From: Rhodanobacter sp. T12-5 | GTDB lineage: Bacteria; Pseudomonadota; Gammaproteobacteria; Xanthomonadales; Rhodanobacteraceae | Direction of reading: 5' to 3' | Assembly: GCF_008329435.1 (NCBI RefSeq) | Contig: NZ_NPKN01000001.1 | Location: 186,001-250,000, forward strand | DNA length: 64,000 bases | Part shown: piece by piece, positions 55,728-64,000 of the stretch | How the letters are laid out: each line of letters begins with the position of its first letter | Numbering within the stretch: the stretch's first letter is position 1 | Made by a program: the position numbers and the translations under genes | The notes under the pieces: model-generated | Database searches by the model: none | Told to the model about the DNA's origin: nothing | Seen by the model: the letters and a program-made list of their open reading frames with translations, nothing else

Positions 55728-57920
55728 TTACAGCGCGGCGCTGCTGGCGGGTGCCGGTGTCGAGCTGCTCGTTGCAGGTGCGTCCGCGGGCGCCGGCAAC
55801 GGTTCCACCGGTGTCGAGTCGGCCGGTCGATGTGCCAGCCCGCCGCGTCGGAACAGCTCGCTGGCCACCTGGTAATACGCGATCGCCTGATCGATCTGGC
55901 CCTGATCCTGCGGCTTGATCGGGGTGGCATCGCCGGTGGCGTAATCCGGTTTCATCTGCTCCAGCTTGCGCTGCGGCTCCAGCACGGTGAGCGCATCGCC
56001 TTGCAGGTAACCGAGCTTCTCGTAGGTGGCCGGAAACGCGCGTTCGCGACCGGGCTCGAGCTGGAACAGGTCGTAGCCGAAGAAGCGCGAGCGATAGCTG
56101 AAGTTGAGCAGGCCGAGCAGGGTCGGTGCGATGTCTACCTGGCCCATCAGGCGATCCACCCGCTGCGGCTGGATGTGCTTCGGCGCGTAGATCCACAGCG
56201 GGATGTGGTAGCGATTGATCGGCACGCTGGTCTTGCCGGCGCTGGCGGCGCAATGGTCGGCGGTGATCACGAAGACGGTGTCGTCGAAATACGACTTCGC
56301 CCGGGCGCGCCGGATGAAGTCGCCGATCGACCAGTCGGTGTACGCCACCGCGCCGGCACGGGTGTATTGGGGCTGCTTCACGCGACCTTCCGGGAAGGTG
56401 TACGGCCGATGATTCGACGTCGTCATGATGTGCAGGAAGAACGGCTTGCCCTCGGCATGGATCTCGTCCATCTGCTTCAACGCCAGCGTGTAGAGATCCT
56501 CGTCGGCCACGCCCCAGACGTTCTCGCTATGGATCGTGGCGCCCTTGGGAATGTCGCGCCGGTCGACCGTGCGGTAGCCGTTGTGGCTGAAGAAATAGTT
56601 CATGTTGTCGAACTGGCCGTAGCCGCCGTAGACGAAGTCCGACTGGTAGCCGCGATCGTTGAAGATGTCGGCCAGTGAGAACAGGTTTTCGTTGTTGTGC
56701 TCTTTCAGCAGCGAGTCGCCTGGCGTCGGCGGCACCGACAGCGACAGTGCTTCCAGCCCACGCACGGTACGCGTGCCGTTCGCGTAGAGCTTGTCGAAAA
56801 ACAGGCTCTGGTCGACCAGTGAATCCAGGTAAGGCGTGATGTTCTCCTTGTTGCCGAACGTGCCCAGGTAGTCGCCGGACAGGCTCTCCACGCTGATCAG
56901 CACCACGTTGAGGTGCTTCTCCGCGCCGGTGTGGCGGATCGCGCGGGTCAGGTCCTGCGGATCGTTGCTGAGATAGGTGGCGTCCGGTGTCTTCAGGCCC
57001 TCGCGCACGAGGCCGTATGCCTGCGCGTCGGGCAGTGTGCGATAGAACTTCGCGTAGTCGAGGTGGCTGCTGCGGAACGCATTGAAGAACTGGTAGATGC
57101 CGTTGCCGGCAAGCTCGTTGACGTAGTTGTTGCCGGTGCGATCCTTCATGCTGCCGTTTACCGCGGCGACGGAAACCACCGTCAGCAGCAGCCACACCAG
57201 CACCACCTTGCCGCGCTGCCAGAAGCGGCTGCCGTTGTCGCGCGCGCGCAGGCCGCGCCGGCCGATTGCGAATATCACCAAGGCGCCGACCACCAGCAGG
57301 GCCAGCCAGCGGCCGATCGGGTACGACTCGCGGATGTTGCCGATCACCTCGTTGGTGTAGACGAGGTAGTCCACCGCGATGAAATTGAAGCGCACGCTGA
57401 ACTCGTTCCAGAACACCAGCTCGGATGCCGCCACGAACAGCAGCCCGTACAGCAGCAGCAGGGCAAAGCCGTACAGCGCCCACTGGCCGGCACGCGAGGT
57501 ATAGGTGAACGCCGCCAGCGGCAGCACGAACAGAAACGGCAGGATCGCCGGCCAGGTGGTCTTCAGCGTGGCGTGGTACATCAGGTGCAGCACGCCCAGG
57601 CAGATCAGGCAGGCCAGCACCATGGCGATGGCGAACAGCAGCCAGCGGAACAGGCCCGGGACGCGCCCGGATCGCGTCGGCACGATCCACAGGAACAGCA
57701 CCAGCGGCCACGCCACGTAGATGTACGTGATCAGGTCGTAGCCCAGGCCCACGCCGAACGCGTACAACAGGTTCAGCGGCGTATGCGGCACCTCGTGGCC
57801 GGACATGACCAGCAGCACCACCCGCGTGACGAACGAGATCGCCAGGAAGACGATGGCCAGCCAGGCCAGCGGGCGAAAGCGTTGGCGCAACGGGGAGGGC
57901 GGGGTGAATTCGCTCGACAC
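55728..57920 (-). CDS. LTA-synthase-family phosphoglycerol/phosphoethanolamine transferase
   Basis: A ~730-residue inner-membrane enzyme. Five transmembrane helices occupy residues ~20-260, then an extracytoplasmic sulfatase-like domain begins. VVLISVESLSGDY holds the first metal Glu, and the nucleophile Thr is in NGTRTVRGLEAL. The metal ligands DDTVFVITADHC and HIPLWIYAP follow. A Pro/Ala/Ser-rich tail of ~35 residues ends the protein. Relatives transfer phosphoglycerol to periplasmic glucans or phosphoethanolamine to lipid A; the acceptor is unclear. The GTG at 57920 has GGAG 6 bp upstream; TTG 57971 is the alternative. It is convergent with the methyltransferase gene, ending 8 bp from it. 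Confidence 0.88.
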   Translation of the reverse strand: MSSEFTPPSPLRQRFRPLAWLAIVFLAISFVTRVVLLVMSGHEVPHTPLNLLYAFGVGLGYDLITYIYVAWPLVLFLWIVPTRSGRVPGLFRWLLFAIAMVLACLICLGVLHLMYHATLKTTWPAILPFLFVLPLAAFTYTSRAGQWALYGFALLLLYGLLFVAASELVFWNEFSVRFNFIAVDYLVYTNEVIGNIRESYPIGRWLALLVVGALVIFAIGRRGLRARDNGSRFWQRGKVVLVWLLLTVVSVAAVNGSMKDRTGNNYVNELAGNGIYQFFNAFRSSHLDYAKFYRTLPDAQAYGLVREGLKTPDATYLSNDPQDLTRAIRHTGAEKHLNVVLISVESLSGDYLGTFGNKENITPYLDSLVDQSLFFDKLYANGTRTVRGLEALSLSVPPTPGDSLLKEHNNENLFSLADIFNDRGYQSDFVYGGYGQFDNMNYFFSHNGYRTVDRRDIPKGATIHSENVWGVADEDLYTLALKQMDEIHAEGKPFFLHIMTTSNHRPYTFPEGRVKQPQYTRAGAVAYTDWSIGDFIRRARAKSYFDDTVFVITADHCAASAGKTSVPINRYHIPLWIYAPKHIQPQRVDRLMGQVDIAPTLLGLLNFSYRSRFFGYDLFQLEPGRERAFPATYEKLGYLQGDALTVLEPQRKLEQMKPDYATGDATPIKPQDQGQIDQAIAYYQVASELFRRGGLAHRPADSTPVEPLPAPADAPATSSSTPAPASSAAL

Positions 57921-57995
57921 GGGCAACTCCAGCAGGGCGTGATTTCGATTGGCGCCCGATGCGGGCGACAAGGGTTCGATGCTTTATACCGTGGA

Positions 57996-59231
57996 TCAGC
58001 TTCGCCGACGGTTACTTTTCAGTGCGCCGATCGCGTCGATCCGGGCCGCTTCCATCGCCTTGCCGATCGCAGGACCGGTCAGGCCACGGGCGACAAAGTC
58101 GGCGGCATTGACCGCCGCCGCCGTGGCGCGAGCCTCGTGCAGATACGTCGCCTGCGGGTAGTCGTCGCTTTCATGGCCGAGCCGGCCGCGCTTGTCGGCC
58201 TCGCAGGCCAGCAGAAACGCATCCAGTCGCGCCGGCCGGCGCAGCGCGTCCAGCCCGCTCAGCAACTTCAGCACGGTGGCGGGCCTCAGCTCGAGCGCGC
58301 GATGCGCATTCAGGTGCTCGTGGCACACCAGCTCGGCCAGTGCGGCGTGTTCGGCCGGCACCTTCAGGCGTGCGCACAGCGCGCGCAACGGCGCCACGCC
58401 GCGATGCTCGTGATCGACATGGCGCGGCAGCTCATCGGCCGGCGTCAGTGCCTTGCCGAGGTCGTGCATCAGCGCGCAAAAGCCGACCAGGTCGTCGCCC
58501 GGCGCGAGCTTCGCCGCCGCGTCCAGCACCATTTCCATATGCACGCCGGTGTCGATCTCCGGGTGGAACTCCGCTCGCTGCGGCACGCCGTACAGCGCAT
58601 CGATCTCGGGAAACAGCACACGCAACGCGCCGGCCTCGCGCAACACGCGCAGGAACGCGGAGGGCTGTGGCTCGCCAAGTGCCTTGCGCGTTTCCGCCCA
58701 CACGCGCTCGGGCACAAGGTGATCGACCTCGCCATCGCGCACCATCTGCTGCATCAGCGCCATCGTCTCCGGAGCCACGGTGAAGCCGAGCGGCGCGAAC
58801 CGCGCGGCAAACCGCGCCACCCGCAACACCCGCACCGGATCCTCGACAAACGCTGGCGACACATGCCGCAACACGCGCGCCTCGATATCGCGCACGCCGT
58901 GATACGGATCGGTCAGCGCGCCATGCTCGTCCTGCGCGATCGCATTGATGGTCAGGTCGCGTCGCGCCAGGTCCTGCTCCAGCGTCACCGTCGCGTCCGC
59001 CTGAAACACGAAGCCGTGATAGCCGTGCCCGCTCTTGCGCTCGGTCCGCGCCAGCGCATATTCCTCACCGCTCTGCGGATGCAGGAACACCGGGAAATCC
59101 TTGCCCACCGGCTTGTAACCCAGCGCCAGCAATTCCTCCGGAAGCGCCCCGACCACCACGTGATCGTGGTCGACTACCGGCCGATCCAGCAATTTGTCGC
59201 GGACCGCGCCGCCGACGAGATAGGTTTGCAT
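57996..59231 (-). CDS. cca: CCA tRNA nucleotidyltransferase (multifunctional CCA protein)
   Basis: A 411-residue class II enzyme that adds CCA to tRNA 3' ends. [12 protein letters not shown] is the G-x-G-x-x-D substrate motif, and the metal-binding Asp21 and Asp23 sit in [25 protein letters not shown] and [16 protein letters not shown] follow, as in E. coli. A C-terminal HD domain (MHDLGKAL, near residue 255) gives the phosphatase/phosphodiesterase activity of the multifunctional type. The length equals E. coli Cca (412). It is separated by 75 bp from the transferase gene, on the same strand. Confidence 0.96.
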   Translation of the reverse strand: MQTYLVGGAVRDKLLDRPVVDHDHVVVGALPEELLALGYKPVGKDFPVFLHPQSGEEYALARTERKSGHGYHGFVFQADATVTLEQDLARRDLTINAIAQDEHGALTDPYHGVRDIEARVLRHVSPAFVEDPVRVLRVARFAARFAPLGFTVAPETMALMQQMVRDGEVDHLVPERVWAETRKALGEPQPSAFLRVLREAGALRVLFPEIDALYGVPQRAEFHPEIDTGVHMEMVLDAAAKLAPGDDLVGFCALMHDLGKALTPADELPRHVDHEHRGVAPLRALCARLKVPAEHAALAELVCHEHLNAHRALELRPATVLKLLSGLDALRRPARLDAFLLACEADKRGRLGHESDDYPQATYLHEARATAAAVNAADFVARGLTGPAIGKAMEAARIDAIGALKSNRRRS

Positions 59232-59339
59232 ACGGGGATTCTGCCACGCGGGAGCGCCACGCCGGCAGAAGCGGATGGGAAGTCGGGATGGGAGGCATCC
59301 GCCCCGGGTTTGGTTTTCGAGCTATCCGCGACAGCTGCG

Positions 59340-59680
59340 CTACCAGTTCGGCTGGTACCCATCGAAGGCGAGGCCTTCGACGACATGGATGCCGACGGAA
59401 GGAAGGGTGACCAACAAGTCGGGGTTATCCGTGCGGTTGGTCAGCAGATGGGTGCCGTCGCCTGACCATGCAACCGGTTGCCACCCGATAAGATGTTCCA
59501 CGGGGGTGTTGGAGAACGCATGCGTAACCGGGTCCAGGTTCGAACCATCGCGGTTGATGACATGGACATCCGTTTCGGAAAAGGCGCAGCGAAACCCGGT
59601 TGGGTGAGCGCCACCTCGGCACCGTCCGGGGACATCATCAATTCGGTGGAAGGACCATGGGGAAGCAGCATGGTCACCTG
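59340..59680 (-). pseudogene. Frameshifted beta-propeller (PD40/TolB-like) gene remnant
   Basis: The minus strand encodes a PD40-like repeat in one frame (PHGPSTELMMSPDGAEVALTQPGF, about 59675-59600) and continues in another frame with DVHVINRDGSNLDPVTHAFS and WQPVAWSGDGTHLLTNRTD, ending in a stop at 59340-59342. The repeat pattern (SPDG, WSGDG) is that of beta-propeller domains. The first frame is closed by a stop just upstream, and no start or signal peptide is found, so only a C-terminal-like piece of a larger ancestral gene remains. A sequencing error could fake one frameshift, but not the missing N-terminus. Confidence 0.5.
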
Positions 59681-59743
59681 GACGGTGACGATCCCTCACC
59701 CACGTGACGGAGTGCGGATGGCCGCTTCGAGCGTCCCCGCAAG

Positions 59744-59768
59744 GTGCACCCTGCCCGGCAGGGTGCAC
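59744..59768. terminator. 25-bp palindrome downstream of the autotransporter gene
   Basis: GTGCACCCTGCC and GGCAGGGTGCAC are perfect reverse complements around a single C. It lies 44 bp beyond the autotransporter stop (minus strand). It lacks a T-run, so it may be a Rho-dependent 3'-end hairpin, or a protein-binding site such as a restriction/methylation or site-specific recombination target. Confidence 0.4.
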
Positions 59769-59811
59769 AGTTGGGAATCGCAGTACCTCTGAAGACCGGC
59801 TCAGCGCGTTC

Positions 59812-61926
59812 TTACAAGGCGAGGGCGAACTTGACCATGACCTGGCCTGCCTTGTAGCTGTCGTTGAACTGATAGTCGTAGGTGCCCTCGAGCGACCAGC
59901 GGTTGCTGCCGGCGAGCAGGAGACCGGCGCCGAGGTCGGCAAGATTCCGTCCCGTCTTCACGCCGACGGCGGTGAATGACGGGCCGCCAGAGGCAAACGC
60001 CGCGGTCTGGTCCATGCTTCCGCCGTTGAACGAATGCAGCCAGTTGGCATGCACTTCGGGCCGCACGGTCAGGCCGTCCGGGCTGACCAGATCGCGCGCG
60101 AGTTTCACGCCCAGACCGGACTGCACGAAGTCGTGTTTCTGCGCGGCAATGTCGAGATTCATGGCATTGCCGCCGAACTCGCGGTAGCCGGGAATCTTCA
60201 AGCGGGTGTACTGCAGTGTGGCGGTTGGCGTGATTACGCTGCGCCCGTCACCGACATGGAAGTGGTAGCCGGTGGCAGCGAACGCGGTGTACTGATGGCC
60301 GCTGTATTCGGCACGCGCGGTCTCGTTGACGCCCGGAAACGAGACTGAGCGCGAGCTCGAATAATCGTCAAGCCCATAAACCAGAGCGGCGTTGACGAAC
60401 CACCGGCCCGGCGCATAGCCCAGATAGGCGGTCGCCTGGGAGGAGCGGATGTTGCCGCGGCTTGCCGAGTCGAGGCCGTCGAGGGTGGAGCGGGCATGGC
60501 GGATACCGAAACCGGCGGTGACCGCCTGGCCGAGCGGAATGTCCAGACCGAGTGCGACACCGTACGCGTTGTCGGTGTAGCCCTCGTACCCCTCGCTGCC
60601 GCGCTGCGTGCCGGCAAGGCCGAACGTGCCGCCCCACAGCTGGGGCTTGCGCTTGTCGCCGTCGCATGTGGCATCTTCCGGGCGCTGCGTGTTGCGTTCG
60701 TCGGGCTGGTCATTCTGGCCGCAGGGCTGGATGGCCTGCATGTGCGCGGCCCACAGTCCCTGGAACTGCTGAACGACGCGGTAGCTCGCCTGCGGCGAGG
60801 CGAGGCTGGCCGTACCCGGCTGCAGCTGTGCCAGCGCATCGGCGACGGCGGTGGCGTCCGGCAACACCGTGATGGCGGTCAGCAGCGGCGCAGTTGCGGG
60901 CGTCAACGGCAGCGCGTCGATAATCGGCGCGATGATCGGGGCGGTCGGGTTGCCTACCGGGGCCACCACGTCCGCCAGCGGAATCTGCGTCGCGATGATC
61001 TGCACCAGGCCATTGGTGGTGGGTGCGGCGGAGAACAGGTAGCGCGTGGTATTGCTGGTGGCCGTGACGGTGCTGCCGCTGGTGCCGCTGGTCGCGTCGA
61101 CGATATTGAACTGGCTGCCGACCGCGATCGGGCCGGTGACGGTAACGTGGACCTGCAGGGCGTTGCCGATGCTGGCGGCGCCGACCGGTACGATCTTGCC
61201 GTAGACCGACGGGCTGAAGATCGTGGTGTTGATGGTTCCCGCCACCGGGATCGCGAAAGCGCCGGCCACGTTGAGGGTATTGGTATCGAGGGACCAGGCC
61301 GCGGCATTGGCCTGGCCGGTGATCAGCGCATTGCCGCCGACCACGTTGATCTGCCTGAGCCCGCTGGCGGCACCCACGGCGCCATCCAGGATGCTGTTGC
61401 CCTGCAGCGTCAGCGTGCCGGTGCCGGCGCCCGCCGAGTTGGTGATCGCAGCCTTGACGGTCTGTCCCTCGCCGACGTTGATGGTGCCGTCACCGGCGAA
61501 GTCCATCGTCGATCCCGTGTTGCTGGTAAAGCCGCCGTTGAAATTGACGACGCCGGTGCCGGCCACCGAGAACGTCGTCGAGTAGACCGGCCCGTTGAAG
61601 GTGACCGTGTTGGCATTGGTGCCGGCGGCGATGTCGAGGAAGGTGGCGCCCGTGGCGCCCACGAATCCGGTGACGGTCGAACTGCTGTTGAACAGGATGC
61701 TCGCCGTATTGGCAGCGTCGGTGGTGATCGCGCCTCCGGCATCGTTGCCTGTATTGATGTCCTGATGGCCGACGGTGAGCAAGCCCGGACCCTGCGTGTC
61801 GACGCCGCTGGCTACGCCAACCGGGTTGACCACGCCAGGCAGTACGACGACTTCGCGGGCCACGCTCAGTGGCAGCCAGGCGACCATGGCTGAGCCGAGG
61901 AGGGGAATAAGGAGGGTTTTTTTCAA
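59812..61926 (-). CDS. Autotransporter with outer-membrane beta-barrel domain
   Basis: A 704-residue protein starting at a TTG (61926, with AGGA 7 bp before it): LKKTLLIPLLGSAMVAWLPLSVA is a signal peptide. The passenger (about residues 25-400) is Gly/Thr/Asn-rich with parallel beta-helix-like repeats (GFTSNTGSTMDFAGDGTINVGEGQTV). A linker with several charged residues and two cysteines (CGQNDQPDERNTQRPEDATC) leads to the autotransporter barrel (about 430-704, starting KPQLWGGTFGLAG). The passenger is short for this class. Its target or role (adhesion, aggregation) cannot be told from sequence. No accessory gene lies beside it. Confidence 0.88.
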   Translation of the reverse strand: MKKTLLIPLLGSAMVAWLPLSVAREVVVLPGVVNPVGVASGVDTQGPGLLTVGHQDINTGNDAGGAITTDAANTASILFNSSSTVTGFVGATGATFLDIAAGTNANTVTFNGPVYSTTFSVAGTGVVNFNGGFTSNTGSTMDFAGDGTINVGEGQTVKAAITNSAGAGTGTLTLQGNSILDGAVGAASGLRQINVVGGNALITGQANAAAWSLDTNTLNVAGAFAIPVAGTINTTIFSPSVYGKIVPVGAASIGNALQVHVTVTGPIAVGSQFNIVDATSGTSGSTVTATSNTTRYLFSAAPTTNGLVQIIATQIPLADVVAPVGNPTAPIIAPIIDALPLTPATAPLLTAITVLPDATAVADALAQLQPGTASLASPQASYRVVQQFQGLWAAHMQAIQPCGQNDQPDERNTQRPEDATCDGDKRKPQLWGGTFGLAGTQRGSEGYEGYTDNAYGVALGLDIPLGQAVTAGFGIRHARSTLDGLDSASRGNIRSSQATAYLGYAPGRWFVNAALVYGLDDYSSSRSVSFPGVNETARAEYSGHQYTAFAATGYHFHVGDGRSVITPTATLQYTRLKIPGYREFGGNAMNLDIAAQKHDFVQSGLGVKLARDLVSPDGLTVRPEVHANWLHSFNGGSMDQTAAFASGGPSFTAVGVKTGRNLADLGAGLLLAGSNRWSLEGTYDYQFNDSYKAGQVMVKFALAL

Positions 61927-62504
61927 GGGGGTGTCCTGCAGGATTGGCGAACGAAGCTCGCGGCGGTGCTTGGCCCGCTGGGTCAGCAGGTGCTCGGAAA
62001 CGTTCGTCAGTCCCCGTTTGGCGTATCACCCCGGGAGTAAACGTGTGGGACGGGAATAAACGATGTCCACGGCGGGTGAGCCCGCGCAGACGGTGCTGAG
62101 GTGCTCGATGGCCAACCGGTGGCCACGATGCATGCAGCCGGTAGTGCGGCCACGAGCGCCTTGTATGGGGGTGGGAACTTCAGAGGCAGCCGGGTCTGAC
62201 GTGCTGCCATTGCCGCATCATTTCGCGAGAAATACTGAAGCCCTCGCCCGTAGTGGGCACGTGGCGGCGTGACGGGAGTGTGTAGGGCGTCCTCGGCGGG
62301 CCTGCAAAATCCCGTGTCGTTCATGTAAATGGCGATACGGAAGATCGTCCCGGAGGCAGGCGTCGCGGCGCCGCGATTTCGTGGCGTGGCATTCTGGATG
62401 AGCGGCTCCCTTTTGGGCCGCGAGCCCTGCGGCGTCGCCGCGCCGCGCTCCGGAGAGTCGAGAGTATCGGTTCGGGGGTGATCGAGTCCTTCCTGCCCTG
62501 CCGC
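61927..62504. other. Intergenic region upstream of the autotransporter gene
   Basis: This 578-bp stretch is upstream of the autotransporter start (minus strand) and downstream of the amidohydrolase. I see no convincing gene; short open frames on both strands lack a ribosome-binding site and any family pattern. GC-rich inverted repeats occur at about 62430-62460. It probably contains the autotransporter's promoter and regulatory sites. Confidence 0.5.
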
Positions 62505-63911
62505 TCAGTGCAGGCCCACGGTGCCTTTCATCGCGGCAAAGATCTTCGCGGTGTCGTAGCCGATGCCGTTCTTGAAGACCAGCGGCATGTTTTCGATGGC
62601 GGTGGGGTCTTTCAGCGGATCGCCGTCGATCACCACGATGTCGGCGCGCTTGCCCACCGCCAGCGTGCCGATGTTGCGGTCGCGGCCGAGGTAGGTCGCG
62701 CCGTTGAGGGTGGCGATCCGGATCGCCTGTTCGAAGCTGAAGCCGTTTTCGACCAGCAGTTCGATCTCGCGCTTGGCCGAGTAACCGGGGATGACGCCGC
62801 CGTAGCCGGTCGGGTCGGTGCCGGCCAGCAGAACGCCGCCGGCGTCGACGAACTGTTTCTCGAGGCCGGCCAGTTTCGGGTACAGCACGGCCTGGTCGGG
62901 GTTGGGCGTCGCCTGGATCCGTGCCCAGGTTTTCTCGTACTGAGCGCGCACTTCGGGGAGCAGCAGATCGAGTGCGGCCGGCGGTGCCTTCGGGCGGCCG
63001 GCGACGAAGGTCTCGAACACGGTCAGGGTGGAGGTCAGCGCGACGTGCTTGTCGACCAGCAGCCTGATCAGCGATTTCAGTTCGGGCGAGGCCGGATCCA
63101 GCGTGGCGAGCGAGTGGTTGACCGCGGCGCCGGGGCAGACGTCCGGCTGCTTGTCCTTGACGAAATCCGAGGCGGCGAAGAAGCCGTGCTCCAGGTTGTC
63201 GATGCCCAGGTCGGCCGCTTCGCGGTAGGTCACCGAGCACAGGTGCGCGGTCACCTTGCGCGCGCGCTTGTGCGCCACGTCGATGACGCGCCTGAGTTCG
63301 TCGCGGGTGATGTTGATGTAGGCCTTGTACGAGGTCACCCCTTCGTCGGCCCAGTAGTTGACGGTGCGCTCGGCATCGTTGGCGTCGGCCAGCACATGCA
63401 CACCGGCGATCGGCAGGCCGGGTCCGTTGAGGTACGGCCCGGTGACATCGATGTCGGGGCCGACCAGCTTGCCGCTGGCGATGTCCTTGCGCAGGTTGAG
63501 GTCGGCGTACGGCATCATCGTTCCGGCCGTGCGCATTTTGGTGGTGCCGCCGGCCAGGTACAGCGGCGGGAAGCTCACCACCATCTCGGTATAGGCGTTG
63601 CTGCCGGTCGGATAGAACAGGTGCTCGTGCATCATCACGAAGCCGGGCAGCAAGGTCTTGCCGCGGGCATCGATCACGGTGGCGCCAGCAGGAACCTTGG
63701 TCCGCGGTGCATCGCCGAGCGCGATGATGCGGCCCTTGTCGACGACCAGGGTCTGGTCGTGGGCCGGCTTGCCGCCGCTGCCGTCGACCACGGTTGCATG
63801 GGTGAAGGCGATCACCGGTTGCGCGTAGGCAACGTAGTTGTCGGCGGCGCGCGTGCTGGTGGCGAACACGCAGGTGAGGAACGCTGCGATCAACGCGATG
63901 GCGTGCTTCAT
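62505..63911 (-). CDS. Exported amidohydrolase
   Basis: A 468-residue metal-dependent hydrolase with a signal peptide (MKHAIALIAAFLTCVFATSTRA, cut near residue 22). The metal motif HEH is at residues 95-97, a possible carbamylated Lys is in SYKAYINI, HLCSV and DNLEHGFF follow, and the Asp of AGTDPTGYGG (near 370) closes the amidohydrolase metal site. The final NIGTLAVGKRADIVVIDGDPL is the typical dihydroorotase-like end. Relatives include imidazolonepropionase-like and prolidase-like amidohydrolases; the substrate is not identifiable. ATG 63911 gives the signal peptide directly. Nothing but ~90 bp of upstream sequence remains in the window. Confidence 0.9.
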   Translation of the reverse strand: MKHAIALIAAFLTCVFATSTRAADNYVAYAQPVIAFTHATVVDGSGGKPAHDQTLVVDKGRIIALGDAPRTKVPAGATVIDARGKTLLPGFVMMHEHLFYPTGSNAYTEMVVSFPPLYLAGGTTKMRTAGTMMPYADLNLRKDIASGKLVGPDIDVTGPYLNGPGLPIAGVHVLADANDAERTVNYWADEGVTSYKAYINITRDELRRVIDVAHKRARKVTAHLCSVTYREAADLGIDNLEHGFFAASDFVKDKQPDVCPGAAVNHSLATLDPASPELKSLIRLLVDKHVALTSTLTVFETFVAGRPKAPPAALDLLLPEVRAQYEKTWARIQATPNPDQAVLYPKLAGLEKQFVDAGGVLLAGTDPTGYGGVIPGYSAKREIELLVENGFSFEQAIRIATLNGATYLGRDRNIGTLAVGKRADIVVIDGDPLKDPTAIENMPLVFKNGIGYDTAKIFAAMKGTVGLH

Positions 63912-64000
63912 GGCGAATCCCCTGGCTTGGCGATAGGTGCTTTCAATGGCGTGTCTGTGATGAGAACAGGGCATCAGCGTCGCAATGAACGCGCCGCGGC

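Larger units (their letters stand above)
59232..59811. other. Intergenic region between cca and the autotransporter gene
   Basis: This 580-bp stretch contains the decayed beta-propeller remnant (59340-59680), the 25-bp palindrome at 59744-59768 and nothing else that I can support. Confidence 0.6.

Noticed and set aside
62007-62324. Minus-strand ORF of 105 codons upstream of the autotransporter
   Set aside because: No Shine-Dalgarno sequence, no domain and Pro/Ala/Arg-biased composition.

Overview
The window is GC-rich (roughly two thirds G+C by eye), gene-dense DNA with short intergenic gaps and no rRNA, tRNA, CRISPR array, integrase or insertion sequence that I can see. The protein set (LigB-type DNA ligase, TatABC, TonB-dependent receptor with TPR-sulfotransferases, Grx4-rhodanese fusion, homodimeric AceE, MaeB) points to a gammaproteobacterium of the Xanthomonadales/Lysobacterales, most like Rhodanobacter, Dyella and relatives. 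That placement is an inference from gene families, not a database match.

Layout. 1-3.4 kb: the 3' end of gltD, an NRDE/TANGO2-like protein and ligB, all on the plus strand. 3.6-9.4 kb, minus strand: YchJ-like SEC-C protein, DUF938 methyltransferase, a one-chain HTH-ATPase-STAS regulator, a small membrane protein, NnrU-like protein, HutD-like protein and dinG. 9.6-17.5 kb: a GAF-GAF-GGDEF-EAL protein, then minus-strand DsbA/FrnE-like, FAD-dependent dehydrogenase, small ORF, DUF1993 and MFS genes. 17.6-23.6 kb: an M49-like lipoprotein peptidase, alpha/beta hydrolase plus hemH (minus), SYLF protein and the tatABC operon. 23.6-33 kb: priA with a DnaA-box palindrome upstream, DUF3667, MATE exporter, sppA, a small lipoprotein, an SDR and a DegV protein.

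33-42 kb is the most unusual block. A promoter with a long leader precedes a TonB-dependent receptor closed by a strong terminator, then an overlapping set of TPR-sulfotransferase, 2OG-Fe(II) oxygenase and second TPR-sulfotransferase, facing a convergent TPR-aspartyl/asparaginyl beta-hydroxylase. Two sulfotransferases and two hydroxylases beside one outer-membrane receptor look like a peptide or protein modification system whose substrate is not evident here.

42-64 kb: a three-domain glutaredoxin/A-type/rhodanese fusion, GDSL esterase, AlaA-like aminotransferase, rsgA, DUF1704 metallopeptidase-like protein, maeB, a BIME-like repeat pair, aceE without aceF or lpd, a YqjD-like protein, GST, MidA/NDUFAF7-like methyltransferase, an LTA-synthase-like phosphotransferase, cca, a decayed beta-propeller gene, an autotransporter and an exported amidohydrolase.

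Start sites were chosen from Shine-Dalgarno spacing, overlap with the neighbour and family length. Several (alaA, autotransporter, the first TPR-sulfotransferase) appear to use TTG, and the LTA-synthase-like gene and the alpha/beta hydrolase probably use GTG.
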